From Chromobotia macracanthus (taxonomy: Eukaryota > Chordata > Actinopteri > Cypriniformes > Botiidae), in assembly GCA_036877525.1 (NCBI GenBank), contig JAZGTH010000058.1, positions 11,748,501-11,812,500 on the forward strand: DNA of 64,000 nt, read 5' to 3'. Each line of letters starts with the position of its first letter. Position 1 is the first letter of the stretch. The notes under the pieces were generated by a model. It was given only the letters and a program-made list of their open reading frames with translations, searched no databases and was not told where the DNA came from. Made by a program: the position numbers and the translations under genes. Below are positions 11,100 to 24,625 of the stretch, piece after piece.

Positions 11100-13515
11100 T
11101 CAGGATTTGTTTTCTTAATGTTTAAGCGTTAACGTTTCTAACAAATCGAAACAACCCTGAACAAATACGTAAAAATCAAATTTACTAAACAAAACCAAAA
11201 AGACAAAAGGATAAAAGTGTATATTTCAATGTTTTTAAATACACAGCATTTGTAATATTACGTCATAAGGTGAATTTGTTTTTATATTTTTACTACAGTT
11301 GATTTTTACAAGAAAAACAATGGGCTTGATTCATGAAACAAGCAAAATTAATTTGGTTTGTATCATTTGTTGTGCTTTTTTCATGAATGTGACCCAGTGA
11401 TTGGTTTCTTTCTGTAGATATTGTATATATTGCATGGATTTAGGGAGGCGTCATTGAACAGCGGGCCGGGATGGCTGTGTGGGAGGAATATGGGTCCTTT
11501 ATGTTCAATTTTTATCAGACAGACATCTGTCTTTGCATTGAATCGTCTCTTCTGAGACTGTTTTCATTGACCCACATCTGCACCGTTGGACTGATGTTCT
11601 GTAGTTACGGTTCTTTTACTCTGTTCCAAAATCTAGTGAGCTGCCTACATAGACAGCATAGACTTCAGACACAAGGGCTGTTCCAAATATTATTATGCTG
11701 CATTTTAAAGTATCTATATAAATCTAGGACAAAATCACATGTACACTTTAGGAAGTCTGCTAATGCACATTGACAAGTTTAATCAAAAATCCATCCAAGA
11801 TGGTGGACAGAGTGAGGGAAATGTTACGAATAATAATTAAATAAGTACAAGTTAAAATACACTCTGTTACCCAGTATTTGTGTGTGCTATGTTGTATGCT
11901 CATTAGAACATTCTTAAGGATCTTAAAATCACTTGTGAATGTGGTCAGCATGAGCGGCATGATTTTAGGTTGCACAGGGTTGGTGTCTGTACAACATTTG
12001 ATATCCTTCTCTTCTGAGGTTTCATGTGGATGTTGCTCTTGAAGGCATCTGCTTATTTAGCAGTAAACAGGAAGGTAGCTCACTAGGTTTTGGAACGAAG
12101 CCTCTGAGTGCAAATAACAGGCAGAACTTTTATGCTTGAGTTGCCCTGAACCTTTCTCAGTGATTTGTTTAGGATAAAAGCGTTATTATTAATTATTAAT
12201 GTTTGACACAATATACATTACATAATGTATTTTGTAAAAAAAAAAAAAGCTCATTTGTGGATTTTTTTTTCCCCCTCCACACTTACGATTTGATGCTCTT
12301 TCCTAAACAAGTAGTTTTTTGGTCTCTGAATAACAGAGACCGTTTGACTGTACAAAACACTTCAGTTTATAAGGTTTTATATGAACACCCGTTCATTGTA
12401 AAACTGAAGCTGTTTTTTTAATGTTTAACAAACATTTTGTGCAGTGTATCTCTATCGCTCTAAGTCTCTTTCCCTCTCTCTCCTTTTTTGTTTTCTTCGT
12501 CTTTTTTTGGACGGTACAATGTGTTTTTTTAATGAAGGACAATTTTACAAAGCAAAGTAGTCGGAACTCTGTTACGCCTGTTTCTGTGTTTCTGGTTGGT
12601 TGTGTGTGGATACGTGTGTGTAGAACGGTGCGAGTGCACTTTGTGCTGTACACTCGTCAGTGTATGTATAGATTCTGAGACTTCTTCACGTGCACAGTGT
12701 AGACTGAAGTATGGATGTACACAGCTAGTTTACAAGCATTCGACTGCCACCTGTTAAACTGTCAGTGATGGAGAGGTGACCGGTGGTATTACTGCTCTAA
12801 TGGAGGCCTGTGAAATTAACTCGCAGTTAAATAACCTATCTAGACTGATTTGAGTCATGCAACAAAGTAGTTACAGCTTCAATGGTTTGCATTTGCTAAT
12901 TTGGTATTTTATATATATATATATATATTTTTTTTTATATATATATATATAATTTTTTTTTTTTTCCTTTTTGCCATACAGTCTTCCATTAGACAGGCGT
13001 AGCCTCTGTTTGGAGCAGTGGTCACCATGACAACCAAAACTGTAGGTTACCTCTCCGACTGATGGGGCTCACAAAACTACTGCACAGCACACACTGTAAC
13101 TATTTATCATACAAAAGCAATACGTTATTTTGTAAACTCCAGTAATAATGAACGCCGTCAATGATGGTACGAATATGACGGTGACTGTGGCATTAAGAAT
13201 TATTTTTCAGAAAAAAAGCTCTATTTTTCAAGACCCATTTTTAACCCCTTGAAAGTTTCTCAGATTTTTACAGTACATGTGATGCCTGTTTGTTTGGATG
13301 ATTTGTAAAAGGGGCGGGGTTTTGGGGACCAGTGAAACAACTGGAAAGCATCAGTGGGTGGTGCTCTGTCTTGTTGCTATGGAGATACCTGTCAACACTG
13401 TGACCTGATGCTCATAATTGCTGGTCCCCTGTCCTCTTTACTGTATTTTTATTTTCCACCTCTGGGAATTTTCAAATTAAAAGATCCTAATAAATTATTT
13501 TAAAACATTCCATTT
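10741..13515 (+). other. msi1: msi1 3' untranslated region
   Basis: This is non-coding sequence from the msi1 stop to just past the AATAAA at 13489-13494. It includes an (AG)n tract (11073-11099), long AU-rich stretches and a (TA)n-T9-(TA)n block (12911-12952) that can fold on itself. The exact cleavage site is not known. Confidence 0.7.
13489..13494 (+). terminator. msi1: poly(A) signal of msi1
   Basis: A canonical AATAAA lies about 2.75 kb after the msi1 stop, just before unique sequence leading into tmem233. It is the best-placed signal for the long 3'UTR form; earlier alternative sites are possible. Confidence 0.65.
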
Positions 13516-13956
13516 GATGGACTCTGTCATGTTTTTCTTTGGAGCTCATGGGGGATGGAGTAAAAACAGGAGATATATTTCTATATGGTCTAACATATAA
13601 GCTACAGTGTCTCTTTGGTTATAATGGATCTAAGCAGCTAGTTTCAACAGTTTTGTAGACAAACTAGAAAATGTTAAATTAAGCAATAAGGAATTAAATA
13701 TTCACCACACAACATTGAATCTCCAGGACTGGAGAACAGATTCGACTCAAATGTTTTTCTGTGTACCCCATAACACACCTGATACCCCATGACCTCAATA
13801 CCGCACACACACACCAGACCACTGTGCAGATCTCTCTGTTTCTCAACTGCATTTGATATTACTAGTTTAGTTCTTGTGTTTTTGTACCCATTGACACAGA
13901 ACAATACTAGCTCAATATGCTGAACTATTACAGATAAGTCAGGAACAGTTTACAAC

Positions 13957-13981
13957 CACACACACACACACACACACACAA
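13957..13981. repeat. (CA)n microsatellite between msi1 and tmem233
   Basis: About 12 CA units lie roughly 0.3 kb upstream of the tmem233 start codon, within the short msi1-tmem233 spacer. Confidence 0.9.
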
Positions 13982-14274
13982 GCTTTGGTGAGTTGGAATG
14001 CGTCCATGGGAAAGTGTCGTTTTTCTCCCCGATCGCCTTACCCACAGACCCTCGACCCCCTCAAACACCCTCACCCAACAATCTTCACTTCATTGTGTCT
14101 TGGTGTTCAAACTTCACACAATTTCATTTTCCCTGGGTGGATTTATTGATCTCTCCAACTGCTCTTGATATCTGTCTGGGCATGTGTAATTTGTTTGTAT
14201 CCATGTTTTGATTATTCTTTTCTAAAGATATCAAAGATCCAGTTTTGGGAGCTTCTGGCAGTTACCCATGCAGT

Positions 14275-16177
14275 ATGGCACTCAGTGGCTCTCAGTCGGA
14301 TGTGAAGGGCTCACTCAGTGGAAGTCTGGATTTGTATCACGCCTGGTTTGGCCCAACAACTCCACGTCCTCCTCTAAAAAATTACCTGTTTTTAACCATC
14401 CTCACCTGCTTCTGTCCTGCTTACCCCATCAACATTCTGGCTCTGGTGTTCTCTGTAATGGTGAGTCAACAATGATATCTGGTCTCTGTTCTGAAATAAA
14501 AACAGCAAATACGTTTGATTTTATCCTCCATCACATTGATCTCTGTGATTAATGCAAGTATTTATATAGATTGTTCATTGTTTTTATTATAATACTGTTG
14601 CTCATACTTTGGGCTAGAGATCTGAAAAAAACCCTTATTGGTTAAACTGCTGTGTAACTGCCCACACTAAATTTTATGAAAATGAACAATGCCTCTTATC
14701 AGCTTGTTGATAAGAAGCGTTCTGTTCATTTCATTGAACATTTCACCTGTCTAAGAAACTAGTAAAACAATCGCATTAATATTTAGGGACCTTTTGACTT
14801 GGGCCAGTAAGTAACCCCCTAGTAACCACCCACAACAGCCTAGCAACACCCCTGCAACTGCATAGCAACATACTAACAATCACAAAGCGATGACCTGTCA
14901 GAAACATCAGCAATGTGGTAGTGAGTTTTGTTCAGGCAAACCCCAGCTAACAGGGAATGTTCTTAGAACATTGACTGATGTTATCTAAAAGTTAGTAGAA
15001 CCTTTTAATGTTATATACCCTATACAGCAAAAAGATTATTCTAAAGTTGTTAGTGAAATGTTTTAAAAATGTTACAGAATTTAAAGTTTGAACAACAATA
15101 ACTGGACGTTCTTAAAATATTCAAAATAGTTGTTGTCTTTCAATTTAATTATTAAATTGAAAGGTTAGGGAAATGTTCTTACAGCCTAAAATTGTTAGCT
15201 CTGAACACCCCTCACATTTTCTTTAGATATCTAAAAATCTTTCACTTCACTTCAGCGTCTCAGATAAGACCCTTCACATTTGTGCATGATATTAATAGTG
15301 TTATGAAGTAACATTTTGAAATCAGAGTATGTTCAAATTACTGTCACGTACGACGTACGTCATGTATGTTTTTACTGTCTTCAAAACAAGTGCTAAACAA
15401 GTGCAGCGTGCCACAGAAGAACCTCTATGGTTCGTAAAAGAACTTTTTAATACCTTTTCACCTGTTGTGCAACAAAAATGTTCTGTGGCTGTTAAAGGTT
15501 CTTTATGGAACCATACAGTCCGCGCAAGAACTGCATCTGTTTGAATGTATACATCAGGTCTCAGCTAGCATAGCTTTTGAAAACACACACACCACAATTA
15601 CAGTCACTGTGTGTGTGTGTGTGTGAAACCTGTTCTTCTGAATAAAATGTGTGTTTTCTGTCTAGTCTAAAAACAGTTATGAGCAGGAAGATTATGATGG
15701 CTCCAGGCGTTTGGGAAAGATGGCGCTGTATGTGTCAATTGCCTCCATCATTATCGGCATCATCATCATCACCATTTTCTGCGCTGTGCATTTCACCACG
15801 GTAACATCCTCTGCACCCCCACCCCCCTATTCTTATGTACTGATTCTATCTCGAATGTATAAACTACAATATTTACAGTCATTCCTAGAAAAGGGTTAAA
15901 AAACGTCTGTTCTTTATTTAATTTACTGTTACTCAACCAAACCCTAAAGCTCTACATATTTTATATTTTAATCCCATTACAGTGTTTGGAATATACTTGT
16001 CATTTGAATAGAGATTTGAGACAATATACTATACAGAAATGTAAATAACCTGTGGTATTTCATCTTAAATATACATATTTAAGGGCTGAAGGTCGATGCA
16101 AGCATTACATCATAACTGTAACGAGTCAATGTCAGACAACATTCTGTGTGTTTCTGTTTGTTTAGAAAGATGTTTAG
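14275..16177 (+). CDS. tmem233: Transmembrane protein 233 (CD225/dispanin family)
   Basis: Three coding exons, 14275-14460, 15666-15800 and 16166-16177 (TAG), give 110 residues, close to the 109 I recall for human TMEM233. The start ATG has A at -3 and G at +4, and places the conserved block KNYLFLTILTCFCPAYPINI at about residues 35-54, as in the human protein. This is the CD225 signature with its membrane-proximal cysteines. Exon 2 (SKNSYEQEDYDGSRRLGK) is the intracellular loop, followed by a second hydrophobic helix rich in Ile and ending CAVHFTT. The third exon adds only KDV after a strong pyrimidine tract; if intron 2 were retained, the frame would read on to a stop at 15897-15899. Dispanin B proteins are small membrane proteins; TMEM233 has been reported as a NaV1.7-associated protein in sensory neurons. 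The N-terminus upstream of NYLF is divergent. Confidence 0.9.
14461..15665. other. tmem233 intron 1 with dispersed repeat remnants
   Basis: Contains a TAGCAACA/CCTAGCAAC-type dispersed repeat (about 14815-14880), a stretch rich in GTTCTTAGAACATT-like motifs (14955-15190) that includes a perfect 12-bp inverted repeat with a one-base loop (15138-15162), and a GGTTCTTTATGGAACC-type repeat remnant (15415-15520). No coding exon is evident. Confidence 0.6.
15415..15520. repeat. GGTTCTTT-type dispersed element remnant
   Basis: The left side carries AGAACCTCTATGGTTCGTAA and the right side AAAGGTTCTTTATGGAACC, which form an imperfect inverted pair. This motif recurs through many fish genomes as a small nonautonomous element. 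Ends and target duplication were not resolved. Confidence 0.45.
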
Positions 16178-16776
16178 TAGGATGATGGTGCTCTCCTGAG
16201 ATCTCCTGAGCAGAGGACGCCTGCATGGCCTCTCTGTTCAGCTGCTTGGAGGTTTCAGACTCAAACAATGACTGACTGAATGCAGACATCACCTGCTTTC
16301 ACTGTGACCTCCACCTCTGCATGAAGACACTTAAACAGAGAGGCAGAGGGCGGGGTTTGATCCAATGTCACTTCTGCCTATCAGATTTTGTTTCTTGACA
16401 AAGGCAGCTGTTTTGTTGAAACTGTCCATTTGTCAAGAAAACACGGAATTAAATCAGATTTTACCCAAATACTACACTTATACAAACAAACTAATAATTA
16501 ACATTGTTTTCTTTAAAAACAGTGAATGTTATTTTAGGCAGAGGTTAGATTTTAAAGATCACACTCAGCATGTAAATATTAATAATGAATGGTGCTTTTC
16601 CTACAGTGAAATTCTACCAGTAAATTATAAAAAACAAACTATAAAGGTCTTTTTATAACTAATGTTTGTGTTTCTGGATTTATGGACCTGGATGTATTTG
16701 ATTTTGAAAATGTTCTCTGTTGATTTTATTTTGTTTATGTGTTGTGAAATATCTGACGAATCAAAAGCTAATTTGA

Positions 16777-16782
16777 AATAAA
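16777..16782 (+). terminator. tmem233: poly(A) signal of tmem233
   Basis: AATAAA about 600 bp after the tmem233 stop and 70 bp before the long (TA)n array is the likely end of the tmem233 transcript. Confidence 0.6.
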
Positions 16783-16851
16783 TGTTTTGATTAAAAAATC
16801 TTTCAGATTAAAAACATTGTTTTTGAGAGATCATGACCGTAACTAAGAGTT

Positions 16852-18440
<1,589 letters not shown>

Positions 18441-19165
18441 CGCTCAATGACGTCACATTACTAACACTACTCATGAAACACCTTCACTCTGACATTACGC
18501 TCCAGTGGCCGTTAACATTAATATATTTTAACATAATGGAGGCTCTGCCAGTTCACATTCATTCAGTAATTCAACAGCCTGTAAAATAAATTCATGCTCA
18601 TTTACAGAAGAGTGCAGCCGCAGACCAGCGTCAGTCTCTGATGGTCCGACTGTAATGTGTTGATCTCTCCAGCTAGAGGAGGTTCACTTAAAGTCATTTA
18701 AACAGAAAACCACAGCCTGTGAGTAAAGCAAACGTTTAATTAATAATCTAATCCCAGTCTTATTTTAAACACTAACATCGCGCACGTAGCGCATCAGGAA
18801 ACAAAAGCTTCTTCACTTCCGCATCCGCCACATTTAAACGGCCGGGCACGTGACATGAGTGACGTCACAGAGAAGCCTCTGCGATTCAGCGGAGGGGCGG
18901 GGCATAGCGGTCAGGAGCTCTATCCTGATTGGTCAGATACCGTCGGTCTGAAAACAATTGAATGAATCGCTCCTGTTTTAAATTGTAAAACGTCATTAAA
19001 GAGCATTCAAATGCACCGCTGTGACGTAATGACTGACGTAATGAGGTTCAATTCCTATAGCGATGTCTGATCCAGATCTCCACCTGTGCGTTCACAACAG
19101 CGCCCTCTGGAGGACGACCGAGGCGTGTGAAGTCCCGGGCGGAGAGCTGGAGCTGCGGCGTCGGC
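18441..19165 (+). promoter_or_regulatory. Promoter region of the BNIP gene with CRE, E-box and HRE-type motifs
   Basis: This is the GC-richest non-coding stretch of the window. It holds palindromic CRE TGACGTCA at 18448-18455 and again at 18860-18867, a half site ACGTCA at 18990-18995, and two TGACGTAA sites at 19022-19029 and 19034-19041. An E-box within GGCACGTGAC (18845-18854) also contains ACGTG, the HIF core; a second ACGTGC is on the minus strand at 18782-18787. A GC box GGGGCGGGGC (18894-18903) and an inverted CCAAT box (ATTGG, 18929-18933) complete a TATA-less promoter. The transcription start was not mapped. Confidence 0.6.
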
Positions 19166-22100
19166 ATGTCTCTGTCGGGCTCACCGCAGGATGCGCTGCA
19201 CGGTAAGAAACTGCATGTTTACACACAGTATTGTGATGCAGAAGCAGAGATCATTAAGAGATGAGTCTGCAGAACACTGTCAGCACGTCATCGTCTCTCT
19301 TCATGCCGCTGTTGTTCGGTACTGTTACGGGAACATCTCATCTGCGATCAAACTGTCTCACAGGAGCATGCGAGAACATCAGGGTTTGCAGAAGACAAAC
19401 CCCTCATGAAACAAAACGTGACTGTGTGTGTGTGTGTGAGTGTACAACACATCTACAGTCACTGAATTTACACACTCACAGTGTGCAGACACTCTGTTGT
19501 TATGTCACACATGGTGAAAAACTGTCCTCCTGTCTGAAACCATGTGCAATATGATCAAAAGAGACTTCCTGAAACATTCAGAGATGATGCATAGATGGGT
19601 GGATAGATAGATGGATAGATAGATAGATAGTGTGACTGGCTAATCTCTAACACAAATAAAGTGCTTAGCACAATTGGTTTGGCAACAACACTGTATCCTC
19701 ATGTGCACTTGTTAATGTCAACAATCAGAGACAGACAGACAGACAGTCAGACAGACAGATAGGTTATCTGATTTTGTAAATGTTTGCTAATAATGATAAC
19801 ATTTTCATCATGAGTTGATCTCATATGTACCATTAACCAACATGCTTAACTTCATGTTACTCTGGGCAACAACTGAGCATCAAGACATGACATGAAATTC
19901 ATAGAAACAAACGGCATTGACTGAGGGCCACCCCCAGAATTCATGAGGCCTGGGACAAAATGATACGAGTCCTGGATTGACCCCAGTCACAGAGATAAAT
20001 AACATTTTAACTTCATTCTTTCTGTTCAATCTTCTGAAGTAACCTCTTCAGTAAGCAGCACTCGTATGAAACATGCACTTACTGGAGTCATTTCCTGCCA
20101 GACTCTTGGGTGGAGCTGGAGGGTCTGCTGACATCAGCCGGTCAGAGAGAAGCAGCATCAGGAGGGCAGGACACAGCAGCTTCTTTCATGCAGGGGGAGC
20201 TGGAGAGAATTCTCCTGGAGGCTCAGTTAGAGTCTGACAGAAGCTGTCAGGCTGAAAGGTGCGTGTTTGTGTATGATCATTGTTTGTGCATGTCAGCTGT
20301 CTCCTTTTTGTGTTTGTTTGAGAATTATGAGTGTCAGTCATGATGCTGGAACACATGTTAAATTTAGGTTTGAGACATTATTAACAGACATCTTAATTCT
20401 AAATGTGACCCAGTTTCCCAGAATTGTACCTCTCGATAGGAAAAATTTCTTACCAATGAATTGGAAGAGCAATTGGAGACTTTTTCTTTAGTCTCCTGCA
20501 TCATCTACATCTTCTGCATCTTTTCTTCAGACAAAAGTAATTTTACATGCGTCTTCTCTAGATTGTCTCAAACTGTGCTTTTCCAAAATTTTTCCAAAAT
20601 TCCAAAGTGTGCAATTAAATCAGAGATGTCAATATTCATTCACACATTGGAGACGAAGAAATTACAAACCATCTAATCTGTATTATTCATTTTGAAACAA
20701 ACAAACACCAAAAATCTGTAATGATTCTGGTGAAAATCAGATGGCCAGACAGTCAGACTGCTGCTGGTTTGTCTCTGAATTCAGTCCTCCGCAGGTCGTG
20801 ACCCCAAAAACATCAGGATCTCCCAAAGCAGCCAGTGAGGGCAGCAGCAGCACAGACTGTGTGACTATACAGGTGACAGACACGTACAAACACACAAACA
20901 TCAACTCACAGAAGAAGAGCTATTCTGCCAGAGTTTACAACCAATCACCAATGAACAGAATATTTGTGATGGTCTTTTCTGAATGATGTTTATCATTGTA
21001 ATTATGACAGACAGACAGACAGTCTTGTTTCCTTGCCTCGTAAGAAGTAAATTTCTCCTACATAATATTTGCACACACGATTAGTCACAAATCTCTGTCT
21101 TTCTCTCCATCTCTCTAGTCGGATGAGAGCGACAGAAGAGTGAGTTCTGACTGGGTTTGGGATTGGTCCAGTCGGCCAGAGAACTTCCCACCCAAGTAAG
21201 ACCCTCAAATCTGTACATTTCTAACAACCCCCAAGTCTTTGATTCTTGTGTAGCAAAAAGGTTTAAACACAACAAAGTCTAATGATATTTTGAATAGGTT
21301 TTACTTTAACATCTGGAATAGACAATGATAAAAAGAAAGGTGTTTTTGTGAGTTTCTTTGCATATAATCGCAGACTTCAGTCCAGGATAAACTATTCCAA
21401 TTACCATAACAGGGAGAGTTTGTCCTCCTTCAGCTCTGAGCAGCTCTGTTTAAATCTCTGATAGGATCATTTTGAGCGGCCACACTGTGTGTCAGTGAAT
21501 CTGAGCTCTGAGTGTACTGAAAAGAGGAGTCTGTTCTCTAGAGGAGAATGTTCTCAATGCAGATATCATTACACAGCACACTCCACTATCTGCCTAAATC
21601 AATGACACTTTTAAAACCGAAATGTTTAATGCAGCAGGACTGCAGATGTTGGCAGTAGAAACTGCACCAATATCACTTTTCTATTTAAAGAGAAACTCTG
21701 TAGATGATGTATTTTCATCATCGCCCGTCACCATGATATGAAGGTTTTAGACCGTCAGAAAACTCAACACAATCTGTAAGTCATTCAGGGCTGCAGGTGT
21801 GGAGGATTTAATTCTTAGAAAAGAAAAAACCAACATGTAAACTGAATAGAGAGCCTCTTTTCAACTCTGAACTGACCTTAATGTGAATCAGAGAAATTTG
21901 CCTTTAAACAGTGAAGTGTCATGTGATATGTGATATTTTATATTCTCACCCTGATGCAGCTCTTGAGAAGTGATTTCTTACAATTGTTGAGATTGTATTG
22001 CTAAATAACCCTGGTTCTCTCTCTCTGTCTCCAGGGAGTTTGTATTTCATTATCCAAAGCAGTCAGGCTCTTTGAGTGTAAGGAAGACTGAGGTGATGAA

Positions 22101-22661
22101 GAGGAGCTTGTTTTCTTCAGATGTTCTTCTCATCCTGCTTCCCTCTCTGCTCGCCTCTCATGCTCTGACGCTGGGTCTGGGGTGAGCATGCTTCAATCTT
22201 CTCAAATCTTCACGTCTGTGGTCTCCATTTAATCTTTTTGTTGTCCATGAGAAACAATCAAGTTACTACAGTGCTCTCATTTGTAATTGTTTTTTGTTAT
22301 GAGTTTTCCCCCAAATGAGACAATGAAACAGATTTTGCAGTTTCTGTCTGGGCCTACCTGTTGCTCCACTGAGGTCTTCTACAACATCGCTAGTTCTGTC
22401 ATATTTGACATATGAAATAAATTCATAATCCAACAGACGAAAAAATGTTTTTACTGGGATTTTTAAAATGTTCTGTTGTGTTAAATTTAGTTTACTGTGT
22501 CTTCCATTTTCATAACAGGCCCTGAAGATGCGAGAATATAAATAGTTCCAGACCAGTAAAGCACAGATAGAAGACAGTGACAGATTCTGACTGTCTTTCT
22601 GTCTCTTTTCAGAGTATACATTGGGAAGCGTCTGGCCTCTTCCTCCTCCAGCACACTGTGA
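19166..22661 (+). CDS. bnip4: BNIP3/NIX-family mitophagy receptor, probably BNIP4
   Basis: Six exons, 19166-19202, 20102-20258, 20785-20872, 21119-21195, 22035-22181 and 22613-22661 (TGA), join in frame to 184 residues. BNIP3 and NIX are tail-anchored outer mitochondrial membrane proteins that recruit LC3/GABARAP and WIPI proteins in hypoxia and development. Visible features are a LIR at W15-V-E-L18 preceded by Asp-Ser, and a minimal essential region resembling NIX (GELERILLEAQLES, 44-57). The signature SDWVWDWSSRPENFPPKEF spans 104-122, and a tail-anchor helix spans about 147-173. The helix keeps the S161-H162 pair and the later G169/G173 of the BNIP3 dimer motif, but the Ala of AxxxG is Thr165. 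The protein is shorter than NIX (219 aa) and BNIP3 (194 aa). Family membership is firm. The paralogue name is inferred from divergence from both mammalian proteins and from linkage to insyn2b; bnip3 or bnip3l copies remain possible. Confidence 0.88.
19203..20101. other. BNIP gene intron 1 with short tetranucleotide repeats
   Basis: Contains a (GATA)n-like run at about 19601-19630 and an (ACAG)n run at about 19729-19760. No extra exon was identified. A TG-rich patch lies at about 19423-19440. Confidence 0.6.
21196..22034. other. BNIP gene intron 4, no feature seen
   Basis: Unique sequence of ordinary complexity between the SSRPENFPP exon and the transmembrane exon. Nothing else is supported. 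Confidence 0.5.
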
Positions 22662-23720
22662 CATGTGACCTTCAGCAGCTCAGGGATTGGTTGAGACTGC
22701 TGCCTCTAGCTCTGTAGATCAATCATGTCTTTTCTCCTTACATGATGGGGCCAGTGAGAGAGAACAGCCCCTTTAGCCACTGCCTGTCTGTCTCTTTCCT
22801 GCCTCACCACATACATGTCTGTCTGTCTTACCCACTACACCATATATCCTCTGTGTATGTCTCCTTAGATTAATCTGCCTCTCTGAATCTTTTAATAGTT
22901 AAAGATTAAAAGAATGTGTCCACATGGGTGTCAGGTCAAATACAGTAAAATTACAACAGTGTACAAAGGTAAACAGTAACGCTTCTACATTTAAAAGGTA
23001 AAAGCTACAATATAAGAGATGAAGAAAAAGACAGGCGTGAATCAGGGGCTTTTACACTGACAAAATTGATCTGAAGACATTCAAATTTAACCACGGCTGG
23101 TGAATTCTGGCAGCACATGCAGAAGTTTGTAGAACGTCATGCAGATGAGCAGTGACACAATACAGTGACTAGCACAAGAGTGAAGACTCTGGAGCATTTG
23201 TGATTTAATGTATTCAAGTGAAGGCAAGATGGAGAAGATCATATTCCTGTGAGCAGATTTACTGTTGTTGATCTCCCTGCCGCTTACCAGGTGCAGAAAA
23301 ATACATGATGTGTGTAAAACAGTGTCAGTAACTCCAAGCGAGTTTGATTTAGCTAATAATCACTCTGATAATAATCTTCTTCATGTGATGCATCATAAAC
23401 ACTTTCAGAAGATGCATGTATAGTGACAAATAACTTCCAGAAATACAATCACTGTCACTGAGAACGAGGCATTAGAGACTAAACAAGACAACCAATATTA
23501 ACTAGTATAACGTGTCAAGTTTAACAGTTCAGATTAAGATTCAATTTGTGTTTCAGTGTTCGTTGTTTATGTCACTGTTGTTTGCTCCATACATCTGCTC
23601 AGCTGTAAATTAAAAATAAATCATAAATATTAATGTTGTGTGTAGAAACGTGAAGGTAATGTGCTCAGTTTATCTTATTTTAACTCAACCACAATAAATG
23701 TCATTGAAACTGTTGCCTGG
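22662..23720 (+). other. 3' untranslated region of the BNIP gene
   Basis: About 1 kb of non-coding sequence from the stop to the poly(A) signal at 23693. No second gene is visible within it. Confidence 0.6.
23693..23698 (+). terminator. poly(A) signal of the BNIP gene
   Basis: AATAAA followed by a TG/T-rich stretch, about 1.03 kb after the BNIP stop codon and just before the long TG array. Confidence 0.65.
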
Positions 23721-23816
23721 TCTTGTGCATTAAAAATTTTAAATGATTCTGATTTTTCATAATTAACAAAAGTATAGAAAAGTACCACGGTTACGGTTTT
23801 AACGTGTTGCCTGGTC

Positions 23817-24490
23817 TGTGTGTGTGTGTGTGTGTGAGTGTCTGTCTGTGTGTGTGTGAGAGTGTCTGTGTGTGTGTCTGTGTGTGTGTGTGTCTGTGTG
23901 TGTGTGAAAGAGTGTCTGTGTGTGTGTGAAAGAGTGTCTGTGTGTGTGTGAGTGTCTGTGTGTGTGTGTGTTTGTGTGTCTGTGTGTGTGTGTGTGTGTG
24001 TGTGAGTGTCTGTGTGTGAGTGTCTGTGTCTGTGTGTGTGTGTGTGTGTGTGAGTGTCTGTGTGTATGTGTGAGAGTGTCTGTGTGTGTGTGAGTATCTG
24101 TGTGTGTGAGTGTCTGTGTGTGTGTGAGTGTCTGTGTGTGTGAGAGTGTCTGTGTGTGTGTCTGTGTGTGTGTCTGTGTGTGTGAGTGTCTGTGTGTGAG
24201 AGTGTCTGTGTGTGTGAGTGTCTGTGTGTGTGTGAGTGTCTGTGTGTGTGTGAGTGTCTGTGTGTGTGTGTTGTGAGTGTGTGTGTGTGAGTGTCTGTGT
24301 GTGTGAGTGTCTGTGTGTGTGTGTGTGTGTGAGTGTCTGTGTGTGTGTGAGTGTCTGTGTGTGTGTGAGTGTCTGTGTGTGTGTGTCTGAGTGTGTGTGT
24401 GAGTGTCTGTTTGTGTGTGTGTGTGTGTCTGTGAGTGTGTGTATGTGTGTGTGAGTGTGTGAGTGTCTGTGTGGTGTGTGTTTGTGTGTG
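23817..24490. repeat. Compound (TG)n/TGTGAGTGTC satellite-like array
   Basis: About 670 bp built from TG runs punctuated by GAGTGTCTG units at irregular short intervals. The minus-strand frame of 263 Thr/His/Gln residues is a by-product of the repeat, not a gene. Alternating purine-pyrimidine runs of this length favour Z-DNA. Confidence 0.95.
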
Positions 24491-24588
24491 GATGACTTTG
24501 CTTCTCTTTGTTCTTTGTGTCAGAGCACATTACCTGTTTTCTAACCATGAGTACACACTCACAGACACACTCACAGACACACAAACAC

Positions 24589-24625
<37 letters not shown>
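24589..24625. repeat. (ACAG)n microsatellite
   Basis: About nine ACAG units, separated from the TG array by ~100 bp of partly unique sequence that itself carries CACTCACAGACAC runs. Confidence 0.9.

Noticed and set aside
15801..15899. Read-through C-terminus of tmem233 past HFTT
   Set aside because: The donor GTAACA and the strong acceptor at 16165 give a short KDV end matching the usual TMEM233 length better. The read-through form would be a retained intron.
23799..24590. 263-aa minus-strand reading frame rich in Thr, His and Gln
   Set aside because: It is the translation of the TG-compound repeat; no start context, homology or non-repeat flank supports a gene.
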